Shown: positions 1 through 7,940, counted from the stretch's first letter. The stretch is 33,320 bases of DNA from Acidimicrobiales bacterium (GCA_013003535.1 JABDIY010000025.1:1-33320); one strand, 5' to 3'. The notes: a model not told the origin generated them from the sequence alone. Numbers and translations: made by a program.

Positions 1-66
1 CTGATCGGAATGTTCGCCTACGAAGACGCCTTTGTCCGTGCCGGACAAAGCGTGCCGCTCTCCTGA
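1..66 (+). CDS. C-terminal end of an upstream gene (partial)
   Basis: Frame 1 is open from the first base and stops at TGA 64-66, giving a 21-residue tail that ends in VRAGQSVPLS. It lies 120 bases upstream of the molybdenum oxidoreductase on the same strand. In enzymes of that family the preceding gene is often the iron-sulfur subunit or the NrfD/PsrC-type membrane anchor, and the tail would suit the anchor, but 21 residues are too few to identify it. An 8-bp inverted repeat lies inside this coding end. Confidence 0.6.
   Translation: MIGMFAYEDAFVRAGQSVPLS
30..50. promoter_or_regulatory. Inverted repeat CTTTGTCC-N5-GGACAAAG
   Basis: Two perfect 8-base arms (30-37 and 43-50) surround GTGCC. 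The inner part TTGTCC/GGACAA resembles the palindrome in the promoter of the GntR-type regulator at 4049-4060. It could be an operator for the molybdoenzyme module, but it sits inside the end of the upstream gene, so a transcript hairpin or chance are alternatives. Confidence 0.35.
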
Positions 67-119
67 TGACTCCGCTCGATCAGCGCGGCAGATCCGCTCT
101 GCTGCTCCGTCCCTCCGCC

Positions 120-142
120 GCCTCGCGAGGCTGGTACCAGCC
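120..142. promoter_or_regulatory. Overlapping palindromes upstream of the Mo oxidoreductase
   Basis: GCCTCGCGAGGC (120-131) and GGCTGGTACCAGCC (129-142) are both perfect palindromes and share three bases. They lie in the 120-base intergenic stretch, ending 44 bases before the ATG at 187. An operator or an mRNA hairpin is possible; no -10 box is convincing here. Confidence 0.35.
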
Positions 143-186
143 GTCTGACTCTGCTTCTGGTTCTTTGTTGAAAGGTTTCACTTCAC

Positions 187-3054
187 ATGACTGATTTGGC
201 TAAGTATCCGCCGTTTGCGCAGTGGCACAACTGGACCGAACTGGATGCCAAGGCGTGGCCCACCAGAGTGGAGCGCAACTATACCCTTGTCCCAACGACC
301 TGTTTCAACTGCGAGGCCGGTTGTGGTTTGGTGGCGTATTTCGACAATGCGTCGGGGGAGATCGCCAAAATCGAGGGCAACCCCGAGCATCCCGGTAGTC
401 GTGGTCGCAACTGCGCCAAGGGACCGGCCACGCTGAACCAGACCTATGACGTGGAACGGGTGATGCACCCGATGAAGCGCAAGGGAGCACGCGGCGGTGG
501 TGAATGGGAGCGCATCTCGTGGGAGCAAGCGCTCACCGAGGTAGGTGAGAAGATCCGTACGGCGTTCGTTGAGGACCGCAAGAACTCGGTCATGTACCAC
601 GTCGGTCGGCCCGGCGAAGACGGCTACACCGACAGGGTCTTGAAAGCGTGGGGTGTGGACGGGCACAACTCCCACACCAATATCTGCTCCAGTAATGCTC
701 GAATCGGCTATCAGTCATGGATGGGTCATGACCGTCCCAGCTCAGACTTCGCCAACGCCAAGGTCATATTCCTGATCAGTGCCCATCTCGAGGCTGGCCA
801 CTATTTCAATCCTCATGCCCAACGGATCATGGATGCCAAGGCCCAAGGGGCCAAGATCATCGCTGTAGACCCGCGTCTGTCCAACACCGGCGCCAAGGCA
901 GACTATTGGTTGCCGACCTGGCCAGGCACCGAGCCGTTCCTCCTCCTGGCGATCGCCAGGGAACTCATCGAGGCCGAAACCTGGAACGCCTCCTTCATGA
1001 AACGGTGGACAAATTGGGAGACCTACCTCGAGAACAAGCACCCCAATCGTCCGGTGAAGTGGGAAGAATTTCGGTCGGCGCTCTTGGAGGAATACGCTGA
1101 ATACACCCCCGAAGCCGCTGAGCAGAAGAGCGGCATTGCCGCCAGCACGATCAGGGAGATCGCCGAACTGATCGGGCAGCACCCCACCAAGTTCGCTTCG
1201 CACAATTGGCGCGCCGCCGGTGCTGGGAACATGGGCGGCTGGCAGGTGGCGCGATGCCTGTTCTTCCTCAATGTGCTCACCGGTTCAGTCGCCACCAAAG
1301 GTGGTACCGCCGGCAACGGCATGAACAAGTTCAAACCCGCTGCGCCTTTTGGTGGTCCCACCATCCAAAGCTGGAATGAATTGGAATGGCCGGTGGAGTT
1401 CCCGCTGGCCTACCACGAGATGTCCATTCTTCTGCCGCATTTCCTCAACGAGGGACGGGGCACGCTCGACGTCTACTTCTCGCGGGTCTACAACCCGATC
1501 TGGACCAACCCCGACGGCTTCAGCTGGATGGAGGCACTGACCGACGAGGAGAAAGTGAAGTGCCATGTTGCGCTCACCCCTACGTGGTCGGAGACGGCGT
1601 GGTTTGCCGATTACGTGCTGCCGATGGGCGTTTCCACCGAACGCCATGACGTTCACTCGTACGAGACCCATGCCGGTCGCTGGATCGGTTTCCGCCAGTC
1701 GGTCTTCCGGCGGTATGCAGAACTCCGTAAGGAAGCCGAGACCGGTGACGGCTCCTTGGGTCCCGACGCCCGAAGCTATGACTACAACCCCGGTGAGGTT
1801 TGGGAGGAAAACGAGTTCTGGATCGATCTGTCCTGGCGAATCGACCCTGATGGTTCTCTAGGAATTCGAAAATACTTCGAGTCCAAGAAGTATCCAGGCA
1901 AGCCGGTCACGGTGGATGAGTACTACGGCGAGATGTTTGGCGAAAACGTGCCTGGCCTGGCCCAGGCCGCCGAAGCGGCTGGCCAATCTCCGCTCGAGTA
2001 CATGCGGGACCGTGGCGCCTATGCCGTTCCAACCGATCCGTATGAACCCTATGAACGGTCGGTTGCCGCAGACGCGCTGGAGGGTTGTGAACTGGATGCC
2101 CATGGCGTGTACCGCAAGGCGGGAACCCCCGGGGCCTGGGATGGTCAACTGTCGGGTCTCGACCAGCTCAAGCTCTCTCCTCTTGGCGACGGTTCCCCTG
2201 CGGTTCAGATCGATGGGGAAGCCAAAGAGGGTTTTCCAACACCGTCGAAGAAGCTTGAACTCTTCTCCACCACCCTGGCCGAATGGGGCTGGCCCGAGTA
2301 CGCCACCCCAAAATGGATCCCCAGCCATGTCCATTGGGAAGACCTCGACATGGCCGGAAACGAGAGAATTCTTCTCCCGACCTTCAGGATCCCCACGCTG
2401 ATCCACACCCGTTCGGCAAACTCCAAATGGCTCAACGAGATCAGCCACCGGCATCCACTGTGGGTGCATCCCTCCGACGCCGAGCAGTTGGGGATCGAGG
2501 AGAACGGTCTCGTTCGGGTCAGTACCCGGATCGGTCATTTTGTGATCGTGGCGTGGCGTACCGAGGGCATTCGTCCCGGAGTCGTTGCCGCATCTCATCA
2601 CATGGGCCGGTGGCGCCTAGAGGAAGATCAGGCGAGAAACTGGGGGTCTGGAAAGGCCGGAATCACCCACGAGAAAAACACCGGCCCCGACGGCGGCACC
2701 ACATGGAAGTTGAAGCGGGAGCACGGTAACGAGCCGTATAAGTCCAGCGACAACGACACCACGCGCATCTGGTGGAATGACACCGGTGTGCATCAGAACG
2801 CTACGTTCTGTGTGCAGCCCGATCCCATCAGCGGGATGCAATGCTGGCATCAGCGGGTCCGGGTCACACCAGCCCAGGCCGGTGATGAGTACGGCGACGT
2901 GGTGGTGGACACCGCCAAGTCCCGAGAGGCCTACTTGGACTGGCTCACGAAGACCCGGCCGGCGGGAACCAACAACTCTGGCCTGCGGCGCCCGCTGTGG
3001 TACGCCCGCCCCCTGAAGCCGGTTCCATCCGCCTATAGATTGAATGACGAGTAG
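187..3054 (+). CDS. Molybdopterin (bis-MGD) oxidoreductase catalytic subunit, sulfur-compound type suspected
   Basis: This 955-residue protein belongs to the DMSO-reductase superfamily. The N-terminal Fe4S4 binding pattern is visible as C39-x2-C42-x3-C46-x29-C76. It is followed by the molybdopterin domains and a C-terminal dinucleotide-binding domain (about residues 735-900). Cys167, in NICSSNARIG, sits where the protein ligand to molybdenum is expected, as in PhsA/PsrA-like enzymes. There is no twin-arginine signal at the N-terminus, so the subunit is probably cytoplasmic, as in the sulfite dehydrogenase SoeA. GAAAGG about 8 bases before the ATG is a plausible ribosome binding site. Two sulfur-transport proteins, a regulator and a rhodanese follow, which points to sulfite, thiosulfate, polysulfide or tetrathionate as substrate. 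The substrate itself is inference; the superfamily assignment is firm. No electron-transfer partner gene is seen downstream, so it is presumably upstream of the window. Confidence 0.9.
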   Translation: MTDLAKYPPFAQWHNWTELDAKAWPTRVERNYTLVPTTCFNCEAGCGLVAYFDNASGEIAKIEGNPEHPGSRGRNCAKGPATLNQTYDVERVMHPMKRKGARGGGEWERISWEQALTEVGEKIRTAFVEDRKNSVMYHVGRPGEDGYTDRVLKAWGVDGHNSHTNICSSNARIGYQSWMGHDRPSSDFANAKVIFLISAHLEAGHYFNPHAQRIMDAKAQGAKIIAVDPRLSNTGAKADYWLPTWPGTEPFLLLAIARELIEAETWNASFMKRWTNWETYLENKHPNRPVKWEEFRSALLEEYAEYTPEAAEQKSGIAASTIREIAELIGQHPTKFASHNWRAAGAGNMGGWQVARCLFFLNVLTGSVATKGGTAGNGMNKFKPAAPFGGPTIQSWNELEWPVEFPLAYHEMSILLPHFLNEGRGTLDVYFSRVYNPIWTNPDGFSWMEALTDEEKVKCHVALTPTWSETAWFADYVLPMGVSTERHDVHSYETHAGRWIGFRQSVFRRYAELRKEAETGDGSLGPDARSYDYNPGEVWEENEFWIDLSWRIDPDGSLGIRKYFESKKYPGKPVTVDEYYGEMFGENVPGLAQAAEAAGQSPLEYMRDRGAYAVPTDPYEPYERSVAADALEGCELDAHGVYRKAGTPGAWDGQLSGLDQLKLSPLGDGSPAVQIDGEAKEGFPTPSKKLELFSTTLAEWGWPEYATPKWIPSHVHWEDLDMAGNERILLPTFRIPTLIHTRSANSKWLNEISHRHPLWVHPSDAEQLGIEENGLVRVSTRIGHFVIVAWRTEGIRPGVVAASHHMGRWRLEEDQARNWGSGKAGITHEKNTGPDGGTTWKLKREHGNEPYKSSDNDTTRIWWNDTGVHQNATFCVQPDPISGMQCWHQRVRVTPAQAGDEYGDVVVDTAKSREAYLDWLTKTRPAGTNNSGLRRPLWYARPLKPVPSAYRLNDE

Positions 3055-3078
3055 CTTCCGCCTCTGAGAGGAGATCAA

Positions 3079-3561
3079 GTGTTTGACGTATTACCCGACA
3101 GGGTTCCCTGGTTCCTCGCCGGGCCTGCCCTGGGACTCCTCATCGTGGGACTTTTCGTCCTCGCCAACCAGCCCCTCGGGGCGAGTGGCGCCTATGTGCA
3201 AACCACCGGCTTTCTTCGTAAACGCGATGGCGTCGTCATGTGGCGGGTCTTCTACTTCGTTGGCATGTTCATCGGTGGTCTCCTCGTCACCCAGGTCCTT
3301 CGCACCAGCGGGGGCGACATCCGTTCCGGCTATGACGCTCTACGAGCCGATTTCCCGTTGGCGCTGGTCATCCCCATGGTGTTCGCCGGCGCCACCCTTC
3401 TCGGTTACGGAGCCGCAGTGGCAGGTGGTTGCACTTCGGGCCACGGAATGTGCGGCACGGCCCAACGTTCGCCGGCAAGCGTGGCGGTCACCGCCACATT
3501 CATGACCACAGCGATCATCACCACGTTTGCTCTTGGACTCGTTGTAAAGGCCGTGGCATGA
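3079..3561 (+). CDS. YeeE/YedE family sulfur-transport protein, first half-protein
   Basis: A 160-residue membrane protein with about four hydrophobic segments (near residues 11-30, 55-73, 93-116 and 134-155). The conserved GGCTSGHGMCG motif carries Cys118 and Cys125. This is the signature of the DUF395/Sulf_transp family, whose longer members (TsuA) take up thiosulfate through conserved cysteines. The GTG start is preceded by GAGGAG with good spacing; the site overlaps a small palindrome CCTCTGAGAGG (3061-3071). The gene overlaps the next one by ATGA, so the two products are probably made together and pair in the membrane, like the PmpA/PmpB half-transporters. A role in moving a reduced sulfur compound for the adjacent molybdoenzyme is inferred. 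Confidence 0.85.
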   Translation: MFDVLPDRVPWFLAGPALGLLIVGLFVLANQPLGASGAYVQTTGFLRKRDGVVMWRVFYFVGMFIGGLLVTQVLRTSGGDIRSGYDALRADFPLALVIPMVFAGATLLGYGAAVAGGCTSGHGMCGTAQRSPASVAVTATFMTTAIITTFALGLVVKAVA

Positions 3562-4034
3562 GTCGGCTCGCCAGGCAGAAGAACAACACCCTGAACGCCG
3601 TCGGCCTCCTCTTCGGGATCCTTTTCGGCGCCGTCCTCGCCGGTGCTCGGCTGCATGAGTACGACACGATCCACAACATGCTGAGCTTCGAGGAATACGA
3701 CGTTTTCTTGTTCATGGCCTCCGCTATCGCGGTCTCGGCGCCACTTCTCTGGCTCCTGGAGCGGAAAGGTTTCACAACGCCACTGGGCGGTCAGTTCTCC
3801 TTGTCACGATCCAAGCCCGAAGCCCATCACATCAAAGGCGGTGCGATCTTTGGTATTGGGTGGGCGATCGCTGGTACGTGCCCGGCGCCGGCTCTTGTGA
3901 TGGTGTCCTCGGGTGCAATGCTCGGGCTGGTGGCCATCCCAGGAATCTTCCTCGGTCTGCATTTGCGGGAACGTCAGGTGATGAGCGCCCTCACCGCCGG
4001 AGACGGCGAGCACCGGATTCTCGAAAAGGTCTGA
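3558..4034 (+). CDS. YeeE/YedE family sulfur-transport protein, second half-protein
   Basis: This 158-residue protein starts at the ATG that overlaps the stop of the previous gene (ATGA). The same frame is open further upstream, but the coupled start is preferred. About four hydrophobic segments are seen (near residues 12-30, 47-66, 94-112 and 115-135). AIAGTCPAPALV, with Cys108, matches the GxCP motif of the second half of YeeE/YedE proteins. Together with the previous gene it would make one complete two-half transporter. It is followed after 44 bases by the promoter and gene of a GntR-type regulator. Confidence 0.83.
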   Translation: MSRLARQKNNTLNAVGLLFGILFGAVLAGARLHEYDTIHNMLSFEEYDVFLFMASAIAVSAPLLWLLERKGFTTPLGGQFSLSRSKPEAHHIKGGAIFGIGWAIAGTCPAPALVMVSSGAMLGLVAIPGIFLGLHLRERQVMSALTAGDGEHRILEKV

Positions 4035-4048
4035 CCATCGGTCGCCTT

Positions 4049-4072
4049 TTGTCCAGACAATTGGACTACAAT
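4049..4072 (+). promoter_or_regulatory. Promoter with operator palindrome of the GntR-type regulator
   Basis: The -10 box TACAAT (4067-4072) lies seven bases before the ATG at 4079, so the mRNA would start at the start codon. The perfect palindrome TTGTC-CA-GACAA (4049-4060) lies immediately upstream of the -10 box, and a second inverted repeat GTCCA-N6-TGGAC (4051-4066) overlaps it. GntR/HutC regulators commonly bind such sites, so autorepression is likely. Confidence 0.6.
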
Positions 4073-4078
4073 GGCCAA

Positions 4079-4837
4079 ATGTCTGTGCGGCAACTCGATC
4101 GAAACAACCCGATGCCCCTGTGGGCGCAGCTCGAGGTGGAGCTCCGGCGCCGGCTGGAAGCTGGAGAGTTCAATGAGGCATTCCCCACCGATCTTGACCT
4201 CACCACGTCGTATGAGGTGAGCCGTCACACGGTTCGTGAAGCGGTTCGCCATCTGAACAAGACTGGTCTCCTGAAACGGGAACGAGGCCGGGGTACGGTG
4301 GTCAACAAGGCGGAGTTCGAGCAGTCCCTCGGCACGCTGTACAGCCTTTTCCAATCCGTGGAATCCACAGGGGTAGAGCAGACCAGCGAGGTTCTGGAGC
4401 TCACCATCGTTCAAAATGCCGAAGCCGCGATGCATTTGGAGTTGGAAGAAACCGTTTCCTTGGTGCACCTGTCTCGTCTGCGCCTGGCGGCCGGGTCACC
4501 CTTGGCGGTCGATCGGATATGGCTTCGGGCCGACACCGCAACTCCACTTCTGGAGGCCGACTGGTCCCATACTTCGCTGTATGGCGAGTTGGCCAAGATC
4601 GGCGCCCCTTTGCCGAACCAGGGTTGGGAGCGGCTCATGCCGGTCATCCCGTCCGCCGGCGATCGCACCAAGCTGGGCCTCACCAAGTCCGATGCTGCGT
4701 TCTTCCTCGAACGGCTTGGAACCAAGGACGGCACGCCCGTGGAGTGGCGGACCACGGTAATCCGGGGCGACCGCTATCGATTCGTAAGCGACTGGTCAGC
4801 GGGCCACTCAATTCAACTCCGGCCGTCTGCGGCCTGA
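4079..4837 (+). CDS. GntR family (HutC subfamily) transcriptional regulator
   Basis: This 252-residue protein has an N-terminal winged helix-turn-helix (about residues 8-75) containing SRHTVREAVRHLNKTGLL and a basic wing RERGRGT. A UTRA-type effector domain follows (about residues 95-245), which in HutC-subfamily members senses a small molecule. The frame stays open upstream into the previous gene, but ATG 4079 is preferred because it begins the family's N-terminus and sits seven bases after a clear -10 box. The gene lies within a sulfur-redox module and the rhodanese follows after 21 bases, so the ligand may be a sulfur metabolite; that is inference. The promoter palindrome suggests autoregulation. 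Confidence 0.88.
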   Translation: MSVRQLDRNNPMPLWAQLEVELRRRLEAGEFNEAFPTDLDLTTSYEVSRHTVREAVRHLNKTGLLKRERGRGTVVNKAEFEQSLGTLYSLFQSVESTGVEQTSEVLELTIVQNAEAAMHLELEETVSLVHLSRLRLAAGSPLAVDRIWLRADTATPLLEADWSHTSLYGELAKIGAPLPNQGWERLMPVIPSAGDRTKLGLTKSDAAFFLERLGTKDGTPVEWRTTVIRGDRYRFVSDWSAGHSIQLRPSAA

Positions 4838-4858
4838 TCCATCCAGAAGAAGAGAATC

Positions 4859-5155
4859 ATGACGTTCAAAGTTCACCCTGTAGCCGCCTATGAGAACATT
4901 CTCCACAGCGGAGCCCAACTCGTGGACGTTCGCGAACCGGACGAGGTAGCAGCGAGCACGCTCCCGGAAGCGGTCAACATTCCCCTCAGCGAATTTGCTG
5001 ATCGATACACCGAACTAGATGCGGCGCGCCCGGTCGTGCTGTTGTGTCGCAGCGGGGCTCGCAGTGGGCAGGCGGCGGGGTTTCTTGCGGCCAACGGCTT
5101 CCATGACGTCACCAACCTTGAGGGCGGAATGCTCGCGTGGGCCGACCGCGACTGA
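4859..5155 (+). CDS. Single-domain rhodanese (sulfurtransferase)
   Basis: A 98-residue single rhodanese domain. It shows the characteristic LVDVREPDE stretch (residues 21-29) and the active-site loop CRSGARS with catalytic Cys63. Such proteins carry sulfane sulfur as a cysteine persulfide, moving it from thiosulfate or polysulfide to acceptors such as cyanide, glutathione or other proteins. The C-terminal NLEGGMLAW is also typical. The gene begins 21 bases after the regulator, with a purine-rich stretch AGAAGAAGAGA before the ATG, so it is probably cotranscribed. It supports a sulfur function for the module. Confidence 0.9.
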   Translation: MTFKVHPVAAYENILHSGAQLVDVREPDEVAASTLPEAVNIPLSEFADRYTELDAARPVVLLCRSGARSGQAAGFLAANGFHDVTNLEGGMLAWADRD

Positions 5156-5269
5156 TCATGCCAGCCCCGCGGCACGCTGCCTTCGATTGACAGAAGAACA
5201 GAGGGTTCCTCGACGCTGAACCGAGATTCTCTGCAACAATCGGTGGCTTTGGTGCATCGTTGGTAGTAG

Positions 5270-5752
5270 ATGGAAAAGTTCTCGTCGTCTCCCAATCTCA
5301 CAGACTCCGGGTTCTCGACACTGTTCGAAGCTGAACGGCTGGCGATGCTTCGGATGGCTACGCTCATGGTTGGATCAGGGGCAGTGGCCGAGGAGGTCGT
5401 TCAAGACGCGTTCGCCGCAGTCAGTGAGCGCTGGGACCGACTAGAACGTCCAGGAGGCTATCTGCGGACCGCGGTTGTGAACGGGTGCGCTCAGGTGCTC
5501 CGTCGTCGCGCAACGGAGTCACGGGCGAAACAACAGGTGCCAGTAGAGACGACGACTGAGCTGCCAACTCGGCTTCTGGAGCTGCGAGATGCCTTGGATC
5601 GTCTCAACGAGCGTCAACGAATCGTTATTGTGCTTCGCTACTTCGTGGACATCAGCGACGAGGAAATCGCCCAGGTTCTTGGTGTTCGACCCTCCACCGT
5701 CCGGTCATTGGCCCACCGTGCTTTCTCGGTTCTGCGAAAGGAACTTTCATGA
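5270..5752 (+). CDS. ECF (extracytoplasmic function) RNA polymerase sigma factor
   Basis: A 160-residue sigma-70 family protein. Region 2 spans about residues 17-82 (VAEEVVQDAFAAV, then WDRLERPGGYLRTAVVN) and region 4 about residues 103-158, with the helix-turn-helix DEEIAQVLGVRPSTVRSLAH. The size and the short linker are typical of ECF sigma factors, close to the SigE-like group of actinobacteria. Its last codons overlap the next gene by ATGA. That gene encodes a membrane protein with a short cytoplasmic N-terminus, the usual arrangement for a sigma/anti-sigma pair. No ribosome binding site or fixed-distance -10 box is evident before the ATG. Confidence 0.9.
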   Translation: MEKFSSSPNLTDSGFSTLFEAERLAMLRMATLMVGSGAVAEEVVQDAFAAVSERWDRLERPGGYLRTAVVNGCAQVLRRRATESRAKQQVPVETTTELPTRLLELRDALDRLNERQRIVIVLRYFVDISDEEIAQVLGVRPSTVRSLAHRAFSVLRKELS

Positions 5753-7029
5753 ATGATCTAGAAGATCGGTTGCGCACCGAACTTGTCGAACTCGCCGACG
5801 CTCTCCTGAGGGATGAGAAGACTATGGGCGTTCCGATCCACCGGGGCCGGGATGCTGAAGTCGCACTGCACCCCTTCGAGGAGTCACAACTCCCAGCCGG
5901 ACCGCACTGGTGGCGGTTGGCCGCAGTCGCAGCCAGCATCCTCGCCATTACAGGGCTTGGATATCTGGCAATCGGCCTTACCAATTCCGGGGACGAAGTG
6001 CTCGTCCAGCGGCCTGCGGTAACGCCGAGCAGTTTCGGCACGTGGGAAACGATCGCTGAAGCCCCGATCGAGCCGCGGCCCTACGCCATGACCGCATGGA
6101 CGGGCTCCGAGGCAGTGTTCTGGGCGGGTTCGAGTCTGACACGAGGGTTCGCGTACAGCGACGGGGCCATTTACAACCCTGATACCGACTCGTGGGAGGC
6201 GATGGTTGTGCCCGGTTGGGGACATCCCGGGTTGAGCAGCGTGTTCTTCGATGGCGAGCTCTACGCCCTCGCCAAGGGTGGTGGTACCCGATTCGATCCG
6301 ATCGCCGGTCAATGGATCGACCTTCCGCCGACGGAGGGGATGTATCTCGCCTCAACGGTGGCCACCGATGAAGCGGTGTACGGCCTGGGCCCGGTCACTA
6401 TCACCACTGTCGGTCAGCCAGACCTCGCAATCGCCCGGTATGACCCGGAATCGGACAGCTGGCAGTACGGACCGGTATTCGAGGGAACCGATGACCAGGC
6501 CGAGATTGTTGCAGGGCTCGCCCGGCTCGAGAGTACGACGGTCTGGACTGGCACTGAGATCGTTGTCTGGCACAGCACCGACGGCGGGATCGCGTTCAAT
6601 CCTGTCACCGAGTCGTGGCGCACGATGCCACATCCTCAGTCACCGTCCGGTTTGATTCACGGCAGTGTCGCCGTCGAAATCGATGATGGCATGGCCGTCC
6701 TCGCCGAGGTTGAGAACAGCGACGGCGTTGCCGTGGATGTGGCGGTCCTCCGAGACGAAGACTGGCAGTGGCACGAGACCGGGATCGACATTCCGGGCTT
6801 CGAGTCCGTAACTGTCGCCGGAGCCGGCGAGTGGATCGTCGCATTTACCGCAGATCAAGCCCCCGTGGTAATCCATCTCCCGTCCGGTGCATGGCAACGA
6901 ACCGGGGGCCCGCTCAGCGGAATTGACGCCCCCAACACGGCATGGACCGGAGATCAACTCATTGTTTGGGGAGGCGTCAAAGCCGATGCCGACGCTCCAA
7001 ATGGAGCTCGATGGACGGCACCTCGCTGA
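5749..7029 (+). CDS. Membrane-anchored Kelch-like beta-propeller protein, putative anti-sigma factor
   Basis: A 426-residue protein whose ATG overlaps the stop of the ECF sigma gene. Residues 1-55 are charged and probably cytoplasmic, one hydrophobic segment spans about residues 57-77, and the rest would lie outside the membrane. The outer part repeats a Kelch-like pattern: MTAWTGSEAVFWAG with a following YNPDTDSWEAM, then TTVWTGTEIVVWH with FNPVTESW, then TAWTGDQLIVWGG. This predicts a beta-propeller. No zinc-binding HxxxCxxC anti-sigma motif is seen. From the context I infer that the cytoplasmic part holds the sigma factor and the propeller senses an outside signal; the anti-sigma role is unproven. 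Confidence 0.75.
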   Translation: MNDLEDRLRTELVELADALLRDEKTMGVPIHRGRDAEVALHPFEESQLPAGPHWWRLAAVAASILAITGLGYLAIGLTNSGDEVLVQRPAVTPSSFGTWETIAEAPIEPRPYAMTAWTGSEAVFWAGSSLTRGFAYSDGAIYNPDTDSWEAMVVPGWGHPGLSSVFFDGELYALAKGGGTRFDPIAGQWIDLPPTEGMYLASTVATDEAVYGLGPVTITTVGQPDLAIARYDPESDSWQYGPVFEGTDDQAEIVAGLARLESTTVWTGTEIVVWHSTDGGIAFNPVTESWRTMPHPQSPSGLIHGSVAVEIDDGMAVLAEVENSDGVAVDVAVLRDEDWQWHETGIDIPGFESVTVAGAGEWIVAFTADQAPVVIHLPSGAWQRTGGPLSGIDAPNTAWTGDQLIVWGGVKADADAPNGARWTAPR

Positions 7030-7074
7030 GGGTGACCACCAAGGGTCGGAGCACGTTTCGGCGGCACCCTCAGA

Positions 7075-7848
7075 TCATGTTCCGGTCCATTCCGGAGAGC
7101 GCTTCTGGGCAAAGGCCCGGGGCCCCTCCTTGGCGTCGTTCGAAGAGAAGACCTTGCTCTGCAAACTCTTCTGGAGTTCCCAAAGCTCACCCTCGTCATA
7201 CCCCTGGCTGGCCGCTCGGACCAGCTGGGCTGATGCCGCAACGGCCAGTGGTGCATTCACAGCCACCCGTTCCGCCAGCGCCATTGCGGCGGCCACCGCT
7301 CCGCCAACCGGAGTGATTTCGGTGACCATCCCACGATGAAATCCTTCCTCGGCGGTGATCGGATCGCCCGTAATCGCCATCTCCATGGCCTTTGCGTAAC
7401 CCACCCGACTGGGAAGGCGCAGCACTCCACCGGCGGCTGCAAACAGGCCCACCTTTACCTCACGGATCCCCAGCTTGGCGTCGCTTGCAGCAACCAGAAG
7501 GTCACATGTGAGCGCCATCTCCAGGCCGCCCGCGACGGCGAAGCCCTCGATTGCTGCGATCAATGGTTTTTCTGCCCCTCGACGGGTAAAGCTGAGAAAC
7601 GATCCGATGTCCTCTCCATCCATGAATGCTTTGAGATCCATGCCGGCACAGAAGCCTTTCCCGGCTCCAGTGAGCACACCGGCGGTCAACCCGTCGTCGT
7701 TGTTCAACACCTGGATCGCGTCGATGAGTCCGTTGGCCAGCGCGCCATTGATGGCATTTCGGGCCTCGGGCCGGTTGAGCGTTATGAGAAGGATTCGACC
7801 CTTCCGTTCGGTGAGCACGGCGGGCGTTTCCGTCACGTTGTCAGGCAT
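7075..7848 (-). CDS. Enoyl-CoA hydratase/isomerase family (crotonase) protein
   Basis: A 257-residue protein of normal crotonase length. It shows the substrate-entry pattern LNRPEARNAI, the oxyanion-hole segment GKGFCAGMDLKAF, the second oxyanion segment IEGFAVAGGLEMALTCDLLVA, and REVKVGLFAAAGG, whose Glu is at a catalytic-Glu position. The C-terminus EGPRAFAQKRSPEWTG is typical. Family members hydrate or isomerise enoyl-CoA esters in beta-oxidation and related acyl-CoA breakdown; the substrate cannot be read from sequence. It stands alone and is transcribed away from the helicase. A -10 box TACAGT lies exactly seven bases before the ATG, so the mRNA is probably leaderless. Confidence 0.9.
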   Translation of the reverse strand: MPDNVTETPAVLTERKGRILLITLNRPEARNAINGALANGLIDAIQVLNNDDGLTAGVLTGAGKGFCAGMDLKAFMDGEDIGSFLSFTRRGAEKPLIAAIEGFAVAGGLEMALTCDLLVAASDAKLGIREVKVGLFAAAGGVLRLPSRVGYAKAMEMAITGDPITAEEGFHRGMVTEITPVGGAVAAAMALAERVAVNAPLAVAASAQLVRAASQGYDEGELWELQKSLQSKVFSSNDAKEGPRAFAQKRSPEWTGT

Positions 7849-7854
7849 TGTGGA

Positions 7855-7860
7855 ACTGTA
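7855..7860 (-). promoter_or_regulatory. -10 box (TACAGT) of the crotonase gene, leaderless start
   Basis: Read on the minus strand, TACAGT occupies -12 to -7 relative to the ATG at 7848, placing the transcription start on the start codon. No good -35 box is seen. The same spacing recurs at other genes in the window. Confidence 0.55.
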
Positions 7861-7931
7861 GGTGACCTCCGGGCTTGGTCGAAATTCGCTGTCGCCTCTG
7901 TCACATTCCGCGGATTCGGCGCGAGAGGGCC

Positions 7932-7937
7932 TACGGT
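7932..7937 (+). promoter_or_regulatory. -10 box (TACGGT) for the helicase leader
   Basis: TACGGT fits the TANNNT pattern. It would start transcription at about 7942-7944, at the base of the first stem of the structured leader. The -35 region is not recognisable. Confidence 0.4.
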
Positions 7938-7940
7938 TAG

